Part shown: positions 46,285 to 58,739 of the stretch, piece after piece
How the letters are laid out: each line of letters begins with the position of its first letter
How positions within the stretch are numbered: position 1 is the first letter of the stretch
NCBI GenBank assembly: GCA_907165065.1
Contig: OU015528.1
Location: 75,559,474-75,623,473, forward strand
Direction of reading: 5' to 3'
Origin: Caprimulgus europaeus
Lineage: Eukaryota > Chordata > Aves > Caprimulgiformes > Caprimulgidae
DNA: 64,000 bases
Position numbers and translations under genes: made by a program
Notes under the pieces: generated by a model
Told to the model about the DNA's origin: nothing
The model's database searches: none
Seen by the model: the letters and a program-made list of their open reading frames with translations, nothing else

Positions 46285-46895
46285 GTCCTCCTGGACTTAA
46301 ACACTTCCAGGGAAGGGGCATCCACAACTTCCTTGGGCAACCTAACCTGTTCCAGTGTCTCACCACCCTCACAGTGAAGAATTTCTTCTTAATACCTTAA
46401 CTAAACCCACCCTCTTTCAGTTTAAAGCCATTTCCCCTTGTCCTGTCATTAACTGCCCTTATGAAAAGTCCCTCCCCAGCTTTCCTGTAGACCCCTTCAG
46501 GTACTGGAAGGCCACTCTAAGGTCTCCCTGGAGCCTTCTCTTCTCCAGGCTGAACAGCCCCAACTCTCTCAGCCTGTCCTCACAGCAGAGCTGCTCCAGC
46601 CCTCGGATCATCCTCGTGGCCTCCTCTGGACTTGTTCTAACAGGTCCATGTCTCTCTTGTGTTGGGGGCTCCAGAACTGGACACAGCACTCCAGGTGGGG
46701 CCTCATGAGAGTGGAGTAGAGGGGGAGAATCACCTCCCTTGACCTGCTGGCCACACTTCTTTTGATGCAGCCCAGGATATGGTTGGCCTTCTGGGCTGCA
46801 AGTGCACATTGCTGGCTCATGTTGAGCTTCTCGTCCACCACCACTCCTGAGTCCTTCTCTTCAGAGCTGGCCTCAAGCCACTCATTGCCCATCAC
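46285..46895 (-). mobile_element. CR1 LINE fragment, reverse orientation, lacking the last 3' bases
   Basis: Minus-strand codons from 46895 down read [20 protein letters not shown], then [40 protein letters not shown], and, in the other frame, [20 protein letters not shown]. The left edge starts inside the element (ACACTTCCAGGGAAGG) rather than at the CATAGAATGG end, which is unusual for CR1. Confidence 0.88.
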
Positions 46896-49800
46896 TGAAA
46901 AAGGATCTATTTAATTGGAAGGACTGGGATGGGAAGTGGCTTGCTGAGTTTTTCCCCTCAGTGATACCTTGCCTGAGCAGAAGGTTACATCAATGATTTG
47001 AGATCTTTCTGTTGTCCAGCACAAAGGAGCAAGCCAGCCTTTATTGGGTGGCTGAGTGCAACGCACTCTGTAAATACATAGTCACAGAGAGTGAGTAAAG
47101 AAAGAATAGTCTCTCCTAGCCCTAGAATTAGTATGCTCACAGCTATAGAAAGTAGCTGCTGGAGTTTGTCTGTTGTGCAGAGCTATACCTCCCCCTTTTT
47201 GATGCTGTAAATTGTAATTTTGCTACGTAACGTGTAAAAATGTAGCATTAACCTCAGGTGTTCTCGTTGTCGTGCAGTTGTGCAGGTAGGTTGGCAGCAT
47301 ATGTCCTGCCTGTGGCAGCTGTGTTACTGATGTGCTCAGTTTCTGTTGAGCATGTCTAGTCTCACAGTGAGACACATAAGCCCCTGGTCTCTTCTAAGTA
47401 TTCATGGCTCCTCCTGGGTGCTGGTTGTGGGGGTTTTTTTGTTTATTTGTTTTGTGACAAAGCTTAAGGATATATTCAATTTTCACAACATCTTGTTCTC
47501 CTGGTCCTCCCTGCTCCATCCAAATTACACCAAACACTAGCAGAGAGGGGAAGATCATAAATTCTCCTTGGCTTAAACATCTGCAGACTCGACCTGCTGG
47601 AAGTTGTGCAGCTCTATCTGCTCCCCACAGAGAAAAGTTCTGATGGCAGAACTTCGGGCAAGGAAGAAAATAGTTTTGCTCTTTAAATGCCATTATAAAA
47701 AAAGCATGATTTCAGTGAATGAGTGGGGTGTCATGCTGTGCACACATTTATCATTGTAAATGTTATGTCTGAAAGGCTTTGAAATGCTTACAGAACTTGT
47801 GCTTTTGGGCACATAAGCAGATCACTTTTATTATAACCCTCTTGCTGTACTCAATAGGGTTGGTCAGATGTTGTTTTTCCCTGTTGATTTAAGTGGTTTC
47901 TTACAGAGGCCTTCAAGTTCCAGAATTACATTTTGTACAACCCTGATAATTACTTCATTATTAACTCTAAGGACAGACTCCCTTGTCTACCTCCCCTTTT
48001 AGAAGTGAATCATGTTCTGATATTTAGAATGACCCTAAGCTGAGATCTCAAATTTCCTTTCCAGCTGGACTAATGGAGCTTGTAGGAGGGAAGCCAAATT
48101 TCCACAACTTCTAATTATCATCAGATTGGATTAATAAAGGGAAATTACTTAACTACCCATCCAAAGATGGAGCGTTAGCTCTACTTTGAAAAGACTTGTC
48201 AGCTTCTTACAGGGTAGTTGAACTGGACTTGCTTATTTTTTAAGTTCCCTTTGGTATATCATCCTCTGAGTACCATGTGCAGAAGCATTTGTTCTTGTGC
48301 ACCATTTGCTGGAGGGGGTTCAGTGAGATCTTAAGTTGACAAGTTGGCCACCTCAGTAGGTATCTCCAGAGGTAAACTGAAGACTGTGTTTCCATCTACG
48401 AGCCTAAGCCACGAGTTGTGGAGGCTGTTGGGCGTCTATAGGTAATTCTTAAGGATTTTATATTCAGAATAAGGAAGATGAACTGCCTGAACTCCTGTCT
48501 TGTAATTCTTTTATCTTTAAACAGTGCAGTAGCAGTCAGTTGCCGTGGGGTTGGAATCGTTTCCAGCTATAAAGCAAACAGTCAAGGTTTATGCAGCACT
48601 GGAAGAGCGCTCTCCATGAAGATACTCCTGTGAGAGGGTTGGGTCTAATTATTTTAAACGACTGAAGCAGGTCAAAGGCCTTGTGTCCAACTTTTCAAGT
48701 GACTTAGCACTCGCTGTTCTTCACAGGATTTGAGGAGCAAATGTCCACATTGTTTACGAAGGCAAGGAAGGAGTCCTGTCTATATCCTTGGCATTTAACA
48801 GATGCTCAGTTTTACCATTAGCCCATAGCTGAGCCACTTTATAGAACCTTCCCAACCTCTGTCTTCTGTCTGTCACTTCTTTTCTAGTGGTGTTTAAAAG
48901 AAAAACCTGTAGCTTTTTTATTTTTAACTCCATGTGTTAATGATGGGAACTCTTAAGGAGAAATTCCCTCTTTGCTTTTTTGCCTTTGCTGGGAAAAAAA
49001 ATAATAAATACTTGTCAGCCTAACAAGATGTAAGGTGTCTCCCAAGCTTTGCAACATCTAATTCTTAAAGTATCTTTGTAACTGCACTTTGTTCTGTTGA
49101 TCAGAATTTATCAAATATTTTTTTTGTCTGATTGTGATAAGTCTAGTCTGATTTTTCAGACCTCTTTTTGGCTTGAGACATTGTTTTTGGGTCACTAACT
49201 GCTTTGTTTCTCTACCAGTGAGGAACTTAATTAGACCTGGCAGATGCTGTTGGTGCTTTGAGGTGGGTATACCTGTACCTCTCACTGCAACAAGCTTACA
49301 CAAGAAAATGAGAATGGCTTTTTGAATTCAAAAAGCTTTATTAGAATGTCGGCTAGAATATTTAATTATCTTAATTAGAAATCAAAGCAACGAAGAGAAT
49401 TCTTAAATATTTAAGCACACTCTGCCTTTGCCCATTAAGTGTCTTCCTGTGCAAGTCTTTTCCTCCAGGACTTGAGTCAAACCAACTGTGTTTTTCGGGG
49501 TTATTGCAAGCTCCGAGCAGCACCTCTCATCCACAGAGAGTTGTTGCCATAGGATGTCTGCTCCCTGCCCCTCTCAGCAGTTTTTTAGTCTCTCTGCAAC
49601 CCTGCCTAGTCTTTCCTCGCCAAGTTTTTTCTCTCACACCGTTCTGCTGCCAGCCCATCCTCCTCTTGTGAAGCTCTTTCTATGTAAGCTTGGTCTCAGG
49701 TAGCCCAGGAACCATTGTCCTCTGTTGCACTGTGCCCTGCCCTCCCTGATCACTCTCTTCTTTACTGTGGCAGCTGAGAAACCACTGGTCACCACTGCAC

Positions 49801-50213
49801 AGCAAAGGTTGGTACGGATTTGGACGGCTCTTCTTGCCTGATACTTGCCCAAGCTTTCCTACTTCTTAGCTTGTGCTTGCTTGGGGCTGGAGAGGTCTTT
49901 CTGTCCTGGAGAAGAAAACCTTCCACGGCAGAAGCTCAGTCCTCCAAGGCTAAATAGATGAGTGCACGAGCCCACTGTGCTCAGCAGAACTGGAATATTT
50001 ATGTGTGAGAGAAATTTTCATAAGCAAAGTGGAAAAAACCCATCAGTCTTTGCATGTTTGGTGCCTGAGATTAAAAACTTTGAGGAGGTCTTCACACCTG
50101 TTAGTAATGCATTTCATACAGGGTTGGCACCATACAAACAACTCTTCCCCTGGGTGGTTTCCATTTTTTTTTCAAATTTAATTTCGTTAATCTTTAATTT
50201 CATACAGAGTTTC

Positions 50214-50226
50214 GGGGGGGGGGGGG
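50214..50226 (+). repeat. Homopolymer (G)13
   Basis: Thirteen G after TTTC, then CGGG. Capable of quadruplex formation in principle and prone to length error. Confidence 0.9.
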
Positions 50227-53200
50227 CGGGTTGTGTCTGTTCAGAAGTACTGAACTAAGTGTTGCTTCTCTCTGAGTTTCTGTGCATGATACCAAATATT
50301 TTTGTTTCTTCAGTTAGATGGACCTGTTGCTCTGCAACACATTTGTTAATTCACCCTGAAAAACCTTTTTAAATTATTTTTTATTGGAGTGTTTTTTCTG
50401 TAAAGATGTTTAAAAGCATGTATTTGAAATGAGATTTTTATTGTAACTGCTCCAAGAGGCTCAAAAACCTCATAGCCTTGACATCTGAAGTCTTCCAGAA
50501 GCAGCTAAGTGGGCTCTGTGTTTGAAGTGGCAGTACAATGCAAAGATGTAGCAGAAGGGAAATGAATTGTATTAATTCTAACAAACTTCAGGAAACTTAT
50601 TGTATCTCTGAAAGTTCTTTACAGCTTTGGTTCAGAGGTCTCTGATATGAGGGAGCATTGAAATCAAGGACAAAGATGCCAACAAAAGCTTGGAAGATGG
50701 AGGACCCAGACCTCCTAGGAAAGTGAGACTTCTTCACTCAGGCTTCTTTCAGAGAAATAACAATAATAATAAAAAAAGCTCTCAGCAACATCTCTGAACA
50801 CAAAAGCTCAAGAAGTCTGTGGCCTCTGAGACTAAAAGCATTTTTTAATTGATAATTAAACATAGTCACGGACAGTTGTCATACAAGATGCAATCTCTGT
50901 TTGTGACTTCGGTCACCTGGAAAGGTCATCACTTGCCATTAGACAGGCAGGGTCTGGCTAGGTGTACCTGTGATATATACATACATAAAAATTATTGACC
51001 TGCCTTGCCTATGAGTTTTTTCTCAGCAGTATTTGATGTGGTTTTTGTGTGTAACAAAAACTTTGAAGACTATATCTATTATTTAAGTATAAAAATGGGA
51101 ACAAATCAAGGAAACTTAGACATTTCCCCATTCTCTGCTTCTAGTTGACTCATCTTAAAACCTAGAGCTGAAGCACGTAAGTATTGTCTAATAGAATAAA
51201 TATCCAGAATAGAGAGCAGATTTACAAATGCAGTGACTTCCAAAGAGCTGCTTCCCACGTGCAGTAAGTACACGGTGGCTTATTCCTTCTTTAAAACTGA
51301 AGAACAGAGAGGTGGAATGAACAGTTTGTTGTTTTTGCTGTGGAGTTAATAGTTTATTGTTCTTAGTTCTGTGGCTTGCAAAATTGAGGATATGCATGTG
51401 CTTTTCATACCAGCATGTAGATGTTTTAGAAGAGAGACACTGTTGATACGCCTTGGTGGTGCCCATGCAGAGCTCCTTGGGAGCAGCTCTGTGCTGACTG
51501 CTTTTGATGTAGGTGAACCCTTACTTGTCCTTGACCATTTGCTGTCCTATATCTACAAACTGCTATGGAAATGTAATTAATGGCTGTTAGACTGGTGAGT
51601 TTGTGCTACATATCACAGGTCTTTAGTATTTTTTTTATTATTTTCTTAATCCCAAACTCAAATCCTTTGTCTCAATAAGTGTGTAAATATAAATTACTCA
51701 TGAAACTGAGCTCTTGTTCCCCAAGCAAAGATCAGTTGAACTGAGACCCCTATGACAGAAGAGAATTCATAATGCTTTGACTTCTAATTTTTTGTTGATA
51801 AAATCCCAAAGTCACCCTTCCTGGTTCCCAGAAAGATTTCCTTGTGCTTGGTTATGTTTGAATTGATTTGCTTGTACTGTGATCCTTCAAAAAAACCCAA
51901 AACGAAACCAAAATAAAGCAAAAAAAACCCCAAAATGAACCAACCCCAAACCCAGTTTATTTTCTAAAACTAAGTTCTGATCATTTGCTACTATCTCATC
52001 TATTTGTGATCTCAGGAGATTTTTATATGAACATCTAGAACATTGATAAAATATTAAATAATATTAAGCCAAGAGACAGTCCCTGGGGACAAAGCCCCAC
52101 TAATTCATATCTCCCACTAATGCAGTTACATAAAGTTGCCTTTTTATATCAGTGTTTACAATTTTAACATTAACATCTAACAATAAAGCAGTACCTGACA
52201 CTTGGGATTTCTTTGTTTCAAGTTACCTTCTTTATTATGCTTAATTCGTGAAGTTTATAAGGTTTTCATTGAATTCTGTAGTCTCCATTATTATTTGTCT
52301 ATATTTTCAACCTGATTGAAACTCTTTACCATTTCCTGCTCAGCTTTTTATCATTTTTCTTTACTGAAGTATTTGTTCCTTTTAACTAGATGGATTTTTT
52401 TTGCATAGCAACTTTTTACATGTCTGCTGGGGTTTTTTGTGCTGTCAGGTGGAAGACCTTGAACAATTTACTATTTATGTATCTCCCAGTCCAAATGTAA
52501 TGTTCCCAGTGAGGTATGCCAACAATTCCCTTATGCTTTGAAAAATTTGCCCTTTAAAAATTCCCAATAAGCTTGTGTTGACCGCATGTCTGGCTGCACA
52601 CTGTGAATCACACCAAGTCACAATTCCCAGCACTGAGGCCAACGCTAATTTCTTGAAAAATTATTTACTCCTGGGAATTTAATCTATTCAGGCTGTCCCT
52701 TGATTTCACATGCCATGAAACTTTTTTTTTCTTCCCCAGAAACTCTAAATTTTGTTAGGTAGCCACAGGCAATGTCCAGCAATGCTTGCTCGTGATAGAT
52801 TAGCTTTCCTTTCTCTACATTATAGACCAATTTTTAGAGAATAATTCACTCTGTTGTCTCACGATATTTGGTTGTGTGTTACAGATGAGTCTTTTACTGC
52901 ATATAACATTGAGTATTCAAACGCCTGGAAGTCTGAGTGTCTTGGGGGACCTAGCCATAGGGTGGACACTTGCCCACGAGGAACTGAATTAAAACTTGAT
53001 CATGATTTTGAGAGAAAAACAGTATTAAAAAAAATTTCCTACCTACCCAGGATTGTGAACTCAGGTAGATGACGACTTCTGGTTGTAGAGTAGTGCTGGA
53101 AAGCCTTATATATGAGATATTAGGTGGGAAAAAAATAATCTGTTTCTTTACCTATTACAGGTGTAAATATTTTTTAAACAGTAGGTGGATGTATGGCTCA

Positions 53201-54444
53201 GCTCACATTTATCTGAAACATTTTGCATAACAATTGCTGGGCTTGTTTACATCCCTCCTCCGGAGCTGTGAAAGGGCTGGTAGACAATGGTGTTTGGAGC
53301 AACCACGCGTGAAAGCACTCTGTGTTTCTGTACGAGGGGTGATGACATGTGTGAGCACCTTTGACCCTAATCAATGTCTCAATGCAAACTACAGCCATCG
53401 GCGCGTTGTCCAGCTGCGTCCCCAGACCCTGTGCCGCGTTCACTCCTCTCGGTAAGCGCGGCTGGGAGCACTTACTCACCACTTCTCGCTGCCGCACTTA
53501 CCCGTGCGCCCTTCCAGCCCTGTGCTTGGATGTGGGCACTTGTTCTTTCTTCTTCAAGCGGTTCTGGGAACAATCCCCTCAGCATTTCCACCAAGTGGGT
53601 TGTGAGTGTTTGACCTTTCCACACTGTCATAAAAATGCCCTGGAGATTTTCCCTTTCTCTAAACCCCTTTTCTGTTTCATTGTCTTTGCTAGCCGGAGCT
53701 GTCGCAGCTTGCCATTTTGAAGCACAGCCAGAGTTAACATTATTTGTACCGGGGAGCTTTTCCTATCCTCCTCATCTTGCTGAAGGATTTATTATCTCTT
53801 ACAGTCAATAGTTCATAGACTTGTATTATGAATGTTTGTTGTTTAGAATTTGTCACTTGAGGAAGGCTAATTCCAGACGTGGCACTGTAGATTTGCTATG
53901 TCGTGCCAAGCGCAAGTTATTTTTCATAATTATTAATATTGCTTTGGTGACAGCCCAAAGGCGAGTTGTGTCTGCTCATCTCCAAATGACCCCGTGAAGA
54001 TGAGCAAGATTTGTAATGACTTTGGTCAGTAGCTGCTTAAGTGCTTTAAGTCATTTCAGAGCCCAGCCAAGGGATTTTACATTTCCATAAACAGATCCCA
54101 CCTTCAGAAAGCATCTCAGCATGAGGGATCTGGAAGAACTGGATGTCCCCACCGACATGTCCACAGTTTCCAGCCCTGTTGCCAGCACAGGAATCAGTAC
54201 AGCGTGGCTGAGAACAGGGAAAACACCCTGGGGGGGTGACTTATAGAAGGGATGCAGAACATTCCCTTTCTTTCACATTGCCTATCTCTCCTCCTAGCAT
54301 TGGGTGATACATTATAAATAGTTTGTGGTTTTTAAAAACAACAACAGTTTTTGGCCACTAATTTTCCTGAAATAACTGTAATTGGCTGGATGAGCTAAAA
54401 AAATTTAAAATCTCTATGGCCACAAGAGCAAATATTATAAACTG

Positions 54445-54470
54445 TTTTTTTTTTTTAAAAAAAAAAAAAA
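54445..54470. repeat. (T)12(A)14 palindromic homopolymer junction
   Basis: Twelve T run directly into fourteen A; a self-complementary block that could extrude as a hairpin. Confidence 0.92.
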
Positions 54471-54552
54471 GAAATTTTTTTATTTCTTTTGGTCAGAGTT
54501 ACTGGAGGTCTGTTTTTTTTTAGGGGGTGAAGTGGTAGGGCCTAGGAGGACG

Positions 54553-55185
54553 CTAAATTTTAACCCTAACCTTAAATATTACCAAGCTCAATAAAGCCAC
54601 CGAAATAGGAATTGCAGAACTGGAATAGGGTTGGTAGACCTGCAGCTGAGCAGCCTCCCCCTTTGCTGATGGCAACAACTGTGGTTTGCTCCTGAATGAA
54701 CTCTGAGAAGTAAATATTTCCATGGGGCAGTTCAAAAAAAAAGGAGGGGTTTTGGGGTTTTTTGGTTGTTTTTTTTTTTTTTGAGAGATCTTGTCTAGAT
54801 GCTCCTTTAGGAAGACTGGCTGATAATTTAGCTGCTGGGAAATGAAACCATGAGGAATTGGTAGCAGGCACCTTTGGGGAGCAGACTGTGTTGCATTGAC
54901 TTGACCTCCATACATGCTCCATCTTTTCACTATTGCACTCCTTTGGAAGTAGCTGGTAGGCAGCCCAGATCCCAGAGTCCTGAGGAGGGAAACAGATGGA
55001 GAATGTGGGGCATTTATGGCATGAAAGGAAAAGCAGGTATTGCTGCAGGTCTTGTGGTGGGAAACATACCTGGAAAAACATTTTCCAAGTGTCCCAGAGA
55101 CGCCAGATGTCCTGTATAAATTAATGAGAGGTTGAAGGAAGAATTGCTTGCTTTGGAGCTTCATACTTTCCCAAGCTCCTGGCAC
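54553..55185 (-). other. Unidentified 210-codon minus-strand open frame
   Basis: The longest open frame outside USP6NL, starting MPGAWESMKLQSKQF. It runs through a KKKKQPKNPK patch that is simply the complement of a T/G-rich tract, and a second minus frame (54572-55081) is open over the same stretch. Two open frames across a region low in TTA/CTA/TCA suggest composition rather than coding. No domain is recognised, so it is probably not a gene. Confidence 0.12.
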
Positions 55186-55647
55186 TTGCTGTCTTGCTGG
55201 AGAAAGTCTTGGGAAGAATATGCTTTAATACTGCCAAGGTAAGGGAAGATACCTGGGCAGTTGCTTCAGGATCCATCCCCAGGGACAAGCCACATGGTTA
55301 GGGTAGTTAGCAATGCAACTCCTCTCTTGTGCCAACAGAATGATGGAGGTCCCCAAGAGTCTTAGGCTGGTTCTGGCTTCCTGGCAGGGAGGAATAGGAA
55401 AATTTGTAGTACATCTGCTTACGCATGCAGCAAAACCTCAGTGGCTCAGTGGAGCTGTGTTATGTACCACGAGCTGCTCGTAAGGCACACTGCTCGGAGA
55501 AAACCTCTTCCCAGCAAGTGTAACAGCACCATCGCTCCCTTCAGGAGCCAGGTGAAAGCAAAAGCAGGTAGAACTAAAACCATCTGCCCAATAAATAAAA
55601 GGAGGGATGTGTGGATGTGATGGACAGCCCACGAAAGATAGAACCTG

Positions 55648-56575
55648 TAATTCCCCTGTCCCCTGCCATGAGCAGGGGCACCTTCCACTAGACCAGGTTG
55701 CTCAAAGCCTCATCCAGCCTGGCCTTGAACACTTCCAGGGAGGGGGCATACACAGCTTCTCTGGGCAACCTGTTCCAGTGTCTCACCAACCTCACAGATA
55801 AGAATTTCTTCCTCATATCTCATCTAAAGCTACCTTCTTCCAGTTTAAAGCAATCACTGCTTTTCTATCACTACCTGCCCTTGTCAAAAGTACCTCCCCA
55901 GCCTTCCTGTAGCCCCTTCAGGTACTGGAAGGTTGCTAGAGGGTCTCCTCGGAGCCTTCTCTTCTCCAGGCTGAACAGCCCCAACTCTCTCAGCCTGTCC
56001 TCATGGGAGAGGTGCTCCAGCCCTCTGATCATCCTCGTGGCCTCCTCTGGACTCACTCCAGGCCCCGGAACTGGATGCAGTAGCCCAGGTGTGGCCTCAT
56101 GAGAGCAGAGTAGAGGGGCAGAATCCCCTCCCTCGACCTGCTGGCCATGCTTTTCTGGATGCAGCCCAGGACACGGTTATTGGCCTTTGGGGCTGCGAGC
56201 ACACATTGCCAGCTCTGTTGACCTTGTTCACAAGCACCCCTAATTCCTTCTCCTCAGAGCTGCTCTCAATCCATTCTCTGCCCAGCCTGTATTTGTCCTT
56301 GGGGTTTCCTTGATCCAGGTACAGGACCTTGCACTTGGCCTTGCTGAACTCCATGAGGTTACCACAGACCCACCTCTCAAGCCTGTCAAGGTCCCTCTGG
56401 ATGGCATCCCGTCCCTCCAGCCTGTCAACTGCACCACACAGCTTGGTGCCATTAGCAAGCTTGGTGAGGGTGCACTCAATCCCACTGTCCATGCCACTGA
56501 CAAAGATGTTAAACTGTGCCAGTCCCAATACTGACCCCTGAGGGCACCACTCATCTCTGGTCTCCACTTGGACAT
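55648..56575 (-). mobile_element. CR1 LINE fragment, reverse orientation, mutated RT active site
   Basis: Minus-strand codons give DEWCPQGSVLGLAQFNIFVS, GAVDRLEGRDAIQRDLDRLE, NLMEFSKAKCKVLYLDQG and WIESSSEEKELGVLVNK, then CR1 3' sequence to CTGCCATGAGCAGGGG. The catalytic box reads LANGTK where the family has F/Y-A-D-D-T-K (A-N-G at 56448-56456). It begins a few residues before the GVPQGS block and lacks the last 50 or so bases of the 3' end. Confidence 0.88.
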
Positions 56576-58721
56576 TGAGCGTTGACTGCAACTCTTTGAT
56601 TGTGACCTTTTCAGACCTTTGAGAAGCTTTTAATTTGGAGACATTCACTGTAATGTTTATATTTGATATCACCTCATGTGTTCTTGCTTATAATTATTCA
56701 CAGTAGCTCCCAGGTGACCCCTGGGTTTGTGGTCACACCCCTCTTGGAGACAGCCCCGCTGTTGAAGACAGTGTTGTGCCTCTCAGGGAGCTCAATGTGC
56801 TCCTTTATAGCAACCCACTGGAGACCCAGGTGCTTTCTGTTCTCGCCTGTGTCACTGGAGATTTGAGGAGATGGTTTATTTTCCCTGGTGAAACAGATTG
56901 ACTGTGTTTGACATTTACATTGTCATCCAGAATTAACCTGGCACTGAGATAACGGGAGAGGGACAGAGCAGCGTTCTCTTCCAGATATTTTTTCCCCCAC
57001 GGATTTTCCTCCAGAGACCTCAGTGTCCTCTCTCTACCCTTCTCCCTCTCCAACTTTGCATCAAGCTGGACTGAAAGAGCAGCAGTTCTATATGAACATT
57101 CAATTAGTCCCATGTTTAAATGTTGCTGCTGTGACCTGGTGAATTATGCAAGGGACTGGATACCAGAAATCAATTGAGCTCCAATTCCCAGCCCTGGCAT
57201 CGGCTCTCTCTGCACATTGCTATAGGCAAGTCATTTCAGCAACTTCTTGCTCTCACCATTTCTTGCCTATAAATTGCACATGCTAACATTAGGTGACGCA
57301 GCAGCATCACAGATGTAGTGAGGTAATTTGGGTAGAAATGTGAAGAATTAGCAGCAGCATATCCTGCTTTAACAATGTGTGCTGGGATCTTCGAATAAGA
57401 TGTGTATTTAAAAATGCATCTTTAGCAAAACATTTACCAAACTTGCAGGATGATTCAGGCTTTGTCTAACTTTTATTAAAGATAAAAGGTCTAGAGGAAA
57501 TATTTCAAATTATCATATGAAAGACAGTTTAAGATGAAGAGAAGGTTACAAGAGAGTAAAATATGCAGTAATTTTCTATCCCAAAATGCTAGTGTGAAAT
57601 TATCACTCCCATGCAGTCCAGCACGGTGGCAATTCGCAACCACAGGGGTCCTTATCTCCCATGGCTCATGCAGAAATTACTGCCTACATCGTCATCCAAA
57701 GCAGACCAAATCCAGCCTGAGAGACTGCATCAGCGAGAAGGGTGCTGGTGCGTGCCGGGCCCTACAGTTTTGTTAGGTTTCTTTTTCACCTTGTATGAAA
57801 TATTGTTAAGAATGACTTTGTAAAAACTCAGCACCGAGTCTACAGTGCTCTTTAACGATGAATTTGTAATGCAAAGCAAATCTAAGTATGATGGAGTTAA
57901 AAATAACTATCATAACAGTTTCCAGGCCTTTCAGGTTGGTTTCTTAGAAACATTAGTTGAGTACTTTGTCTCCTATTGCCATCTCTTGTTACCAACCCAT
58001 CACACCACACTTACGAGTTAATCATTACACTTTGGTGTTATTATCCGCTAACAGATGAACACAAGTGATTTGTGGCAGAAACAGTTTATTTTATTTCATT
58101 TTATTTAAAAGACTACTGGAAAAATCTAGTTGGAATTGGTTAAAATGTCATCCGAGACAAAGTTCTGTTCAGCTCTTCTCCAGCATGGTATTTTCATGGT
58201 GCAACTTTTGTAGGGCGTGGGAGAGCCGAAATGTGAGCTCATGAAAGGCAAAGTCTTTAAGCTGCTTAGGTGGCTGCATAAAGCATCCTGAAAAAAGTAC
58301 AGGGCAAGGAGGGAAGAATAAATTAGGTGGTTTAAATATCCTTAATTTTAATTAAAGAGGGTAGCACTGAAACTGGAAGTACGTTTAGCCTGATAGCTTC
58401 CCTCTAACGAAGCACCCTTGGTGTGATCTGAGTTTGCTTCCAGCGTTGCTGAAACCAATCTGTGTCATACGGGGCTTGGCTGAAATCAACAGTTTATTAT
58501 TGGCTTCAACAACTTTTGGCCTCTTAATGCTATCTTAATGCTACCTTGGCTAATTCGAGCTGTTTGCACATCCTTTCCCTCCAGCCCTTAGTGGAAACTT
58601 CACTTTATGGGAACATAAAATCATTTGCAGTGCGGTGATTCATTGGATAGGATATATAATGCTCTCTTCTCTCTCTGAATGTTTCAGCCAATTGATAAAT
58701 AATCAAGAACCTTGAATATTC

Positions 58722-58739
58722 CTTTCTGTCTGTCTGTCT
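58722..58739. repeat. (TCTG)n short microsatellite
   Basis: TTTCTGTCTGTCTGTCTCC; about four units. Confidence 0.85.

Larger units (their letters stand above)
46896..55647. other. Intergenic, mostly unique sequence
   Basis: No gene recognised. It includes a 13-G run (50214-50226), a GC-richer patch with CpGs at 53395-53520, a stretch of conserved-element texture at about 53830-54110, a T12A14 junction (54445-54470) and overlapping minus-strand open frames at 54553-55185. Confidence 0.55.

Noticed and set aside
56097..56672. 191-codon minus-strand frame as a host gene
   Set aside because: It is CR1 reverse transcriptase with a destroyed active site.
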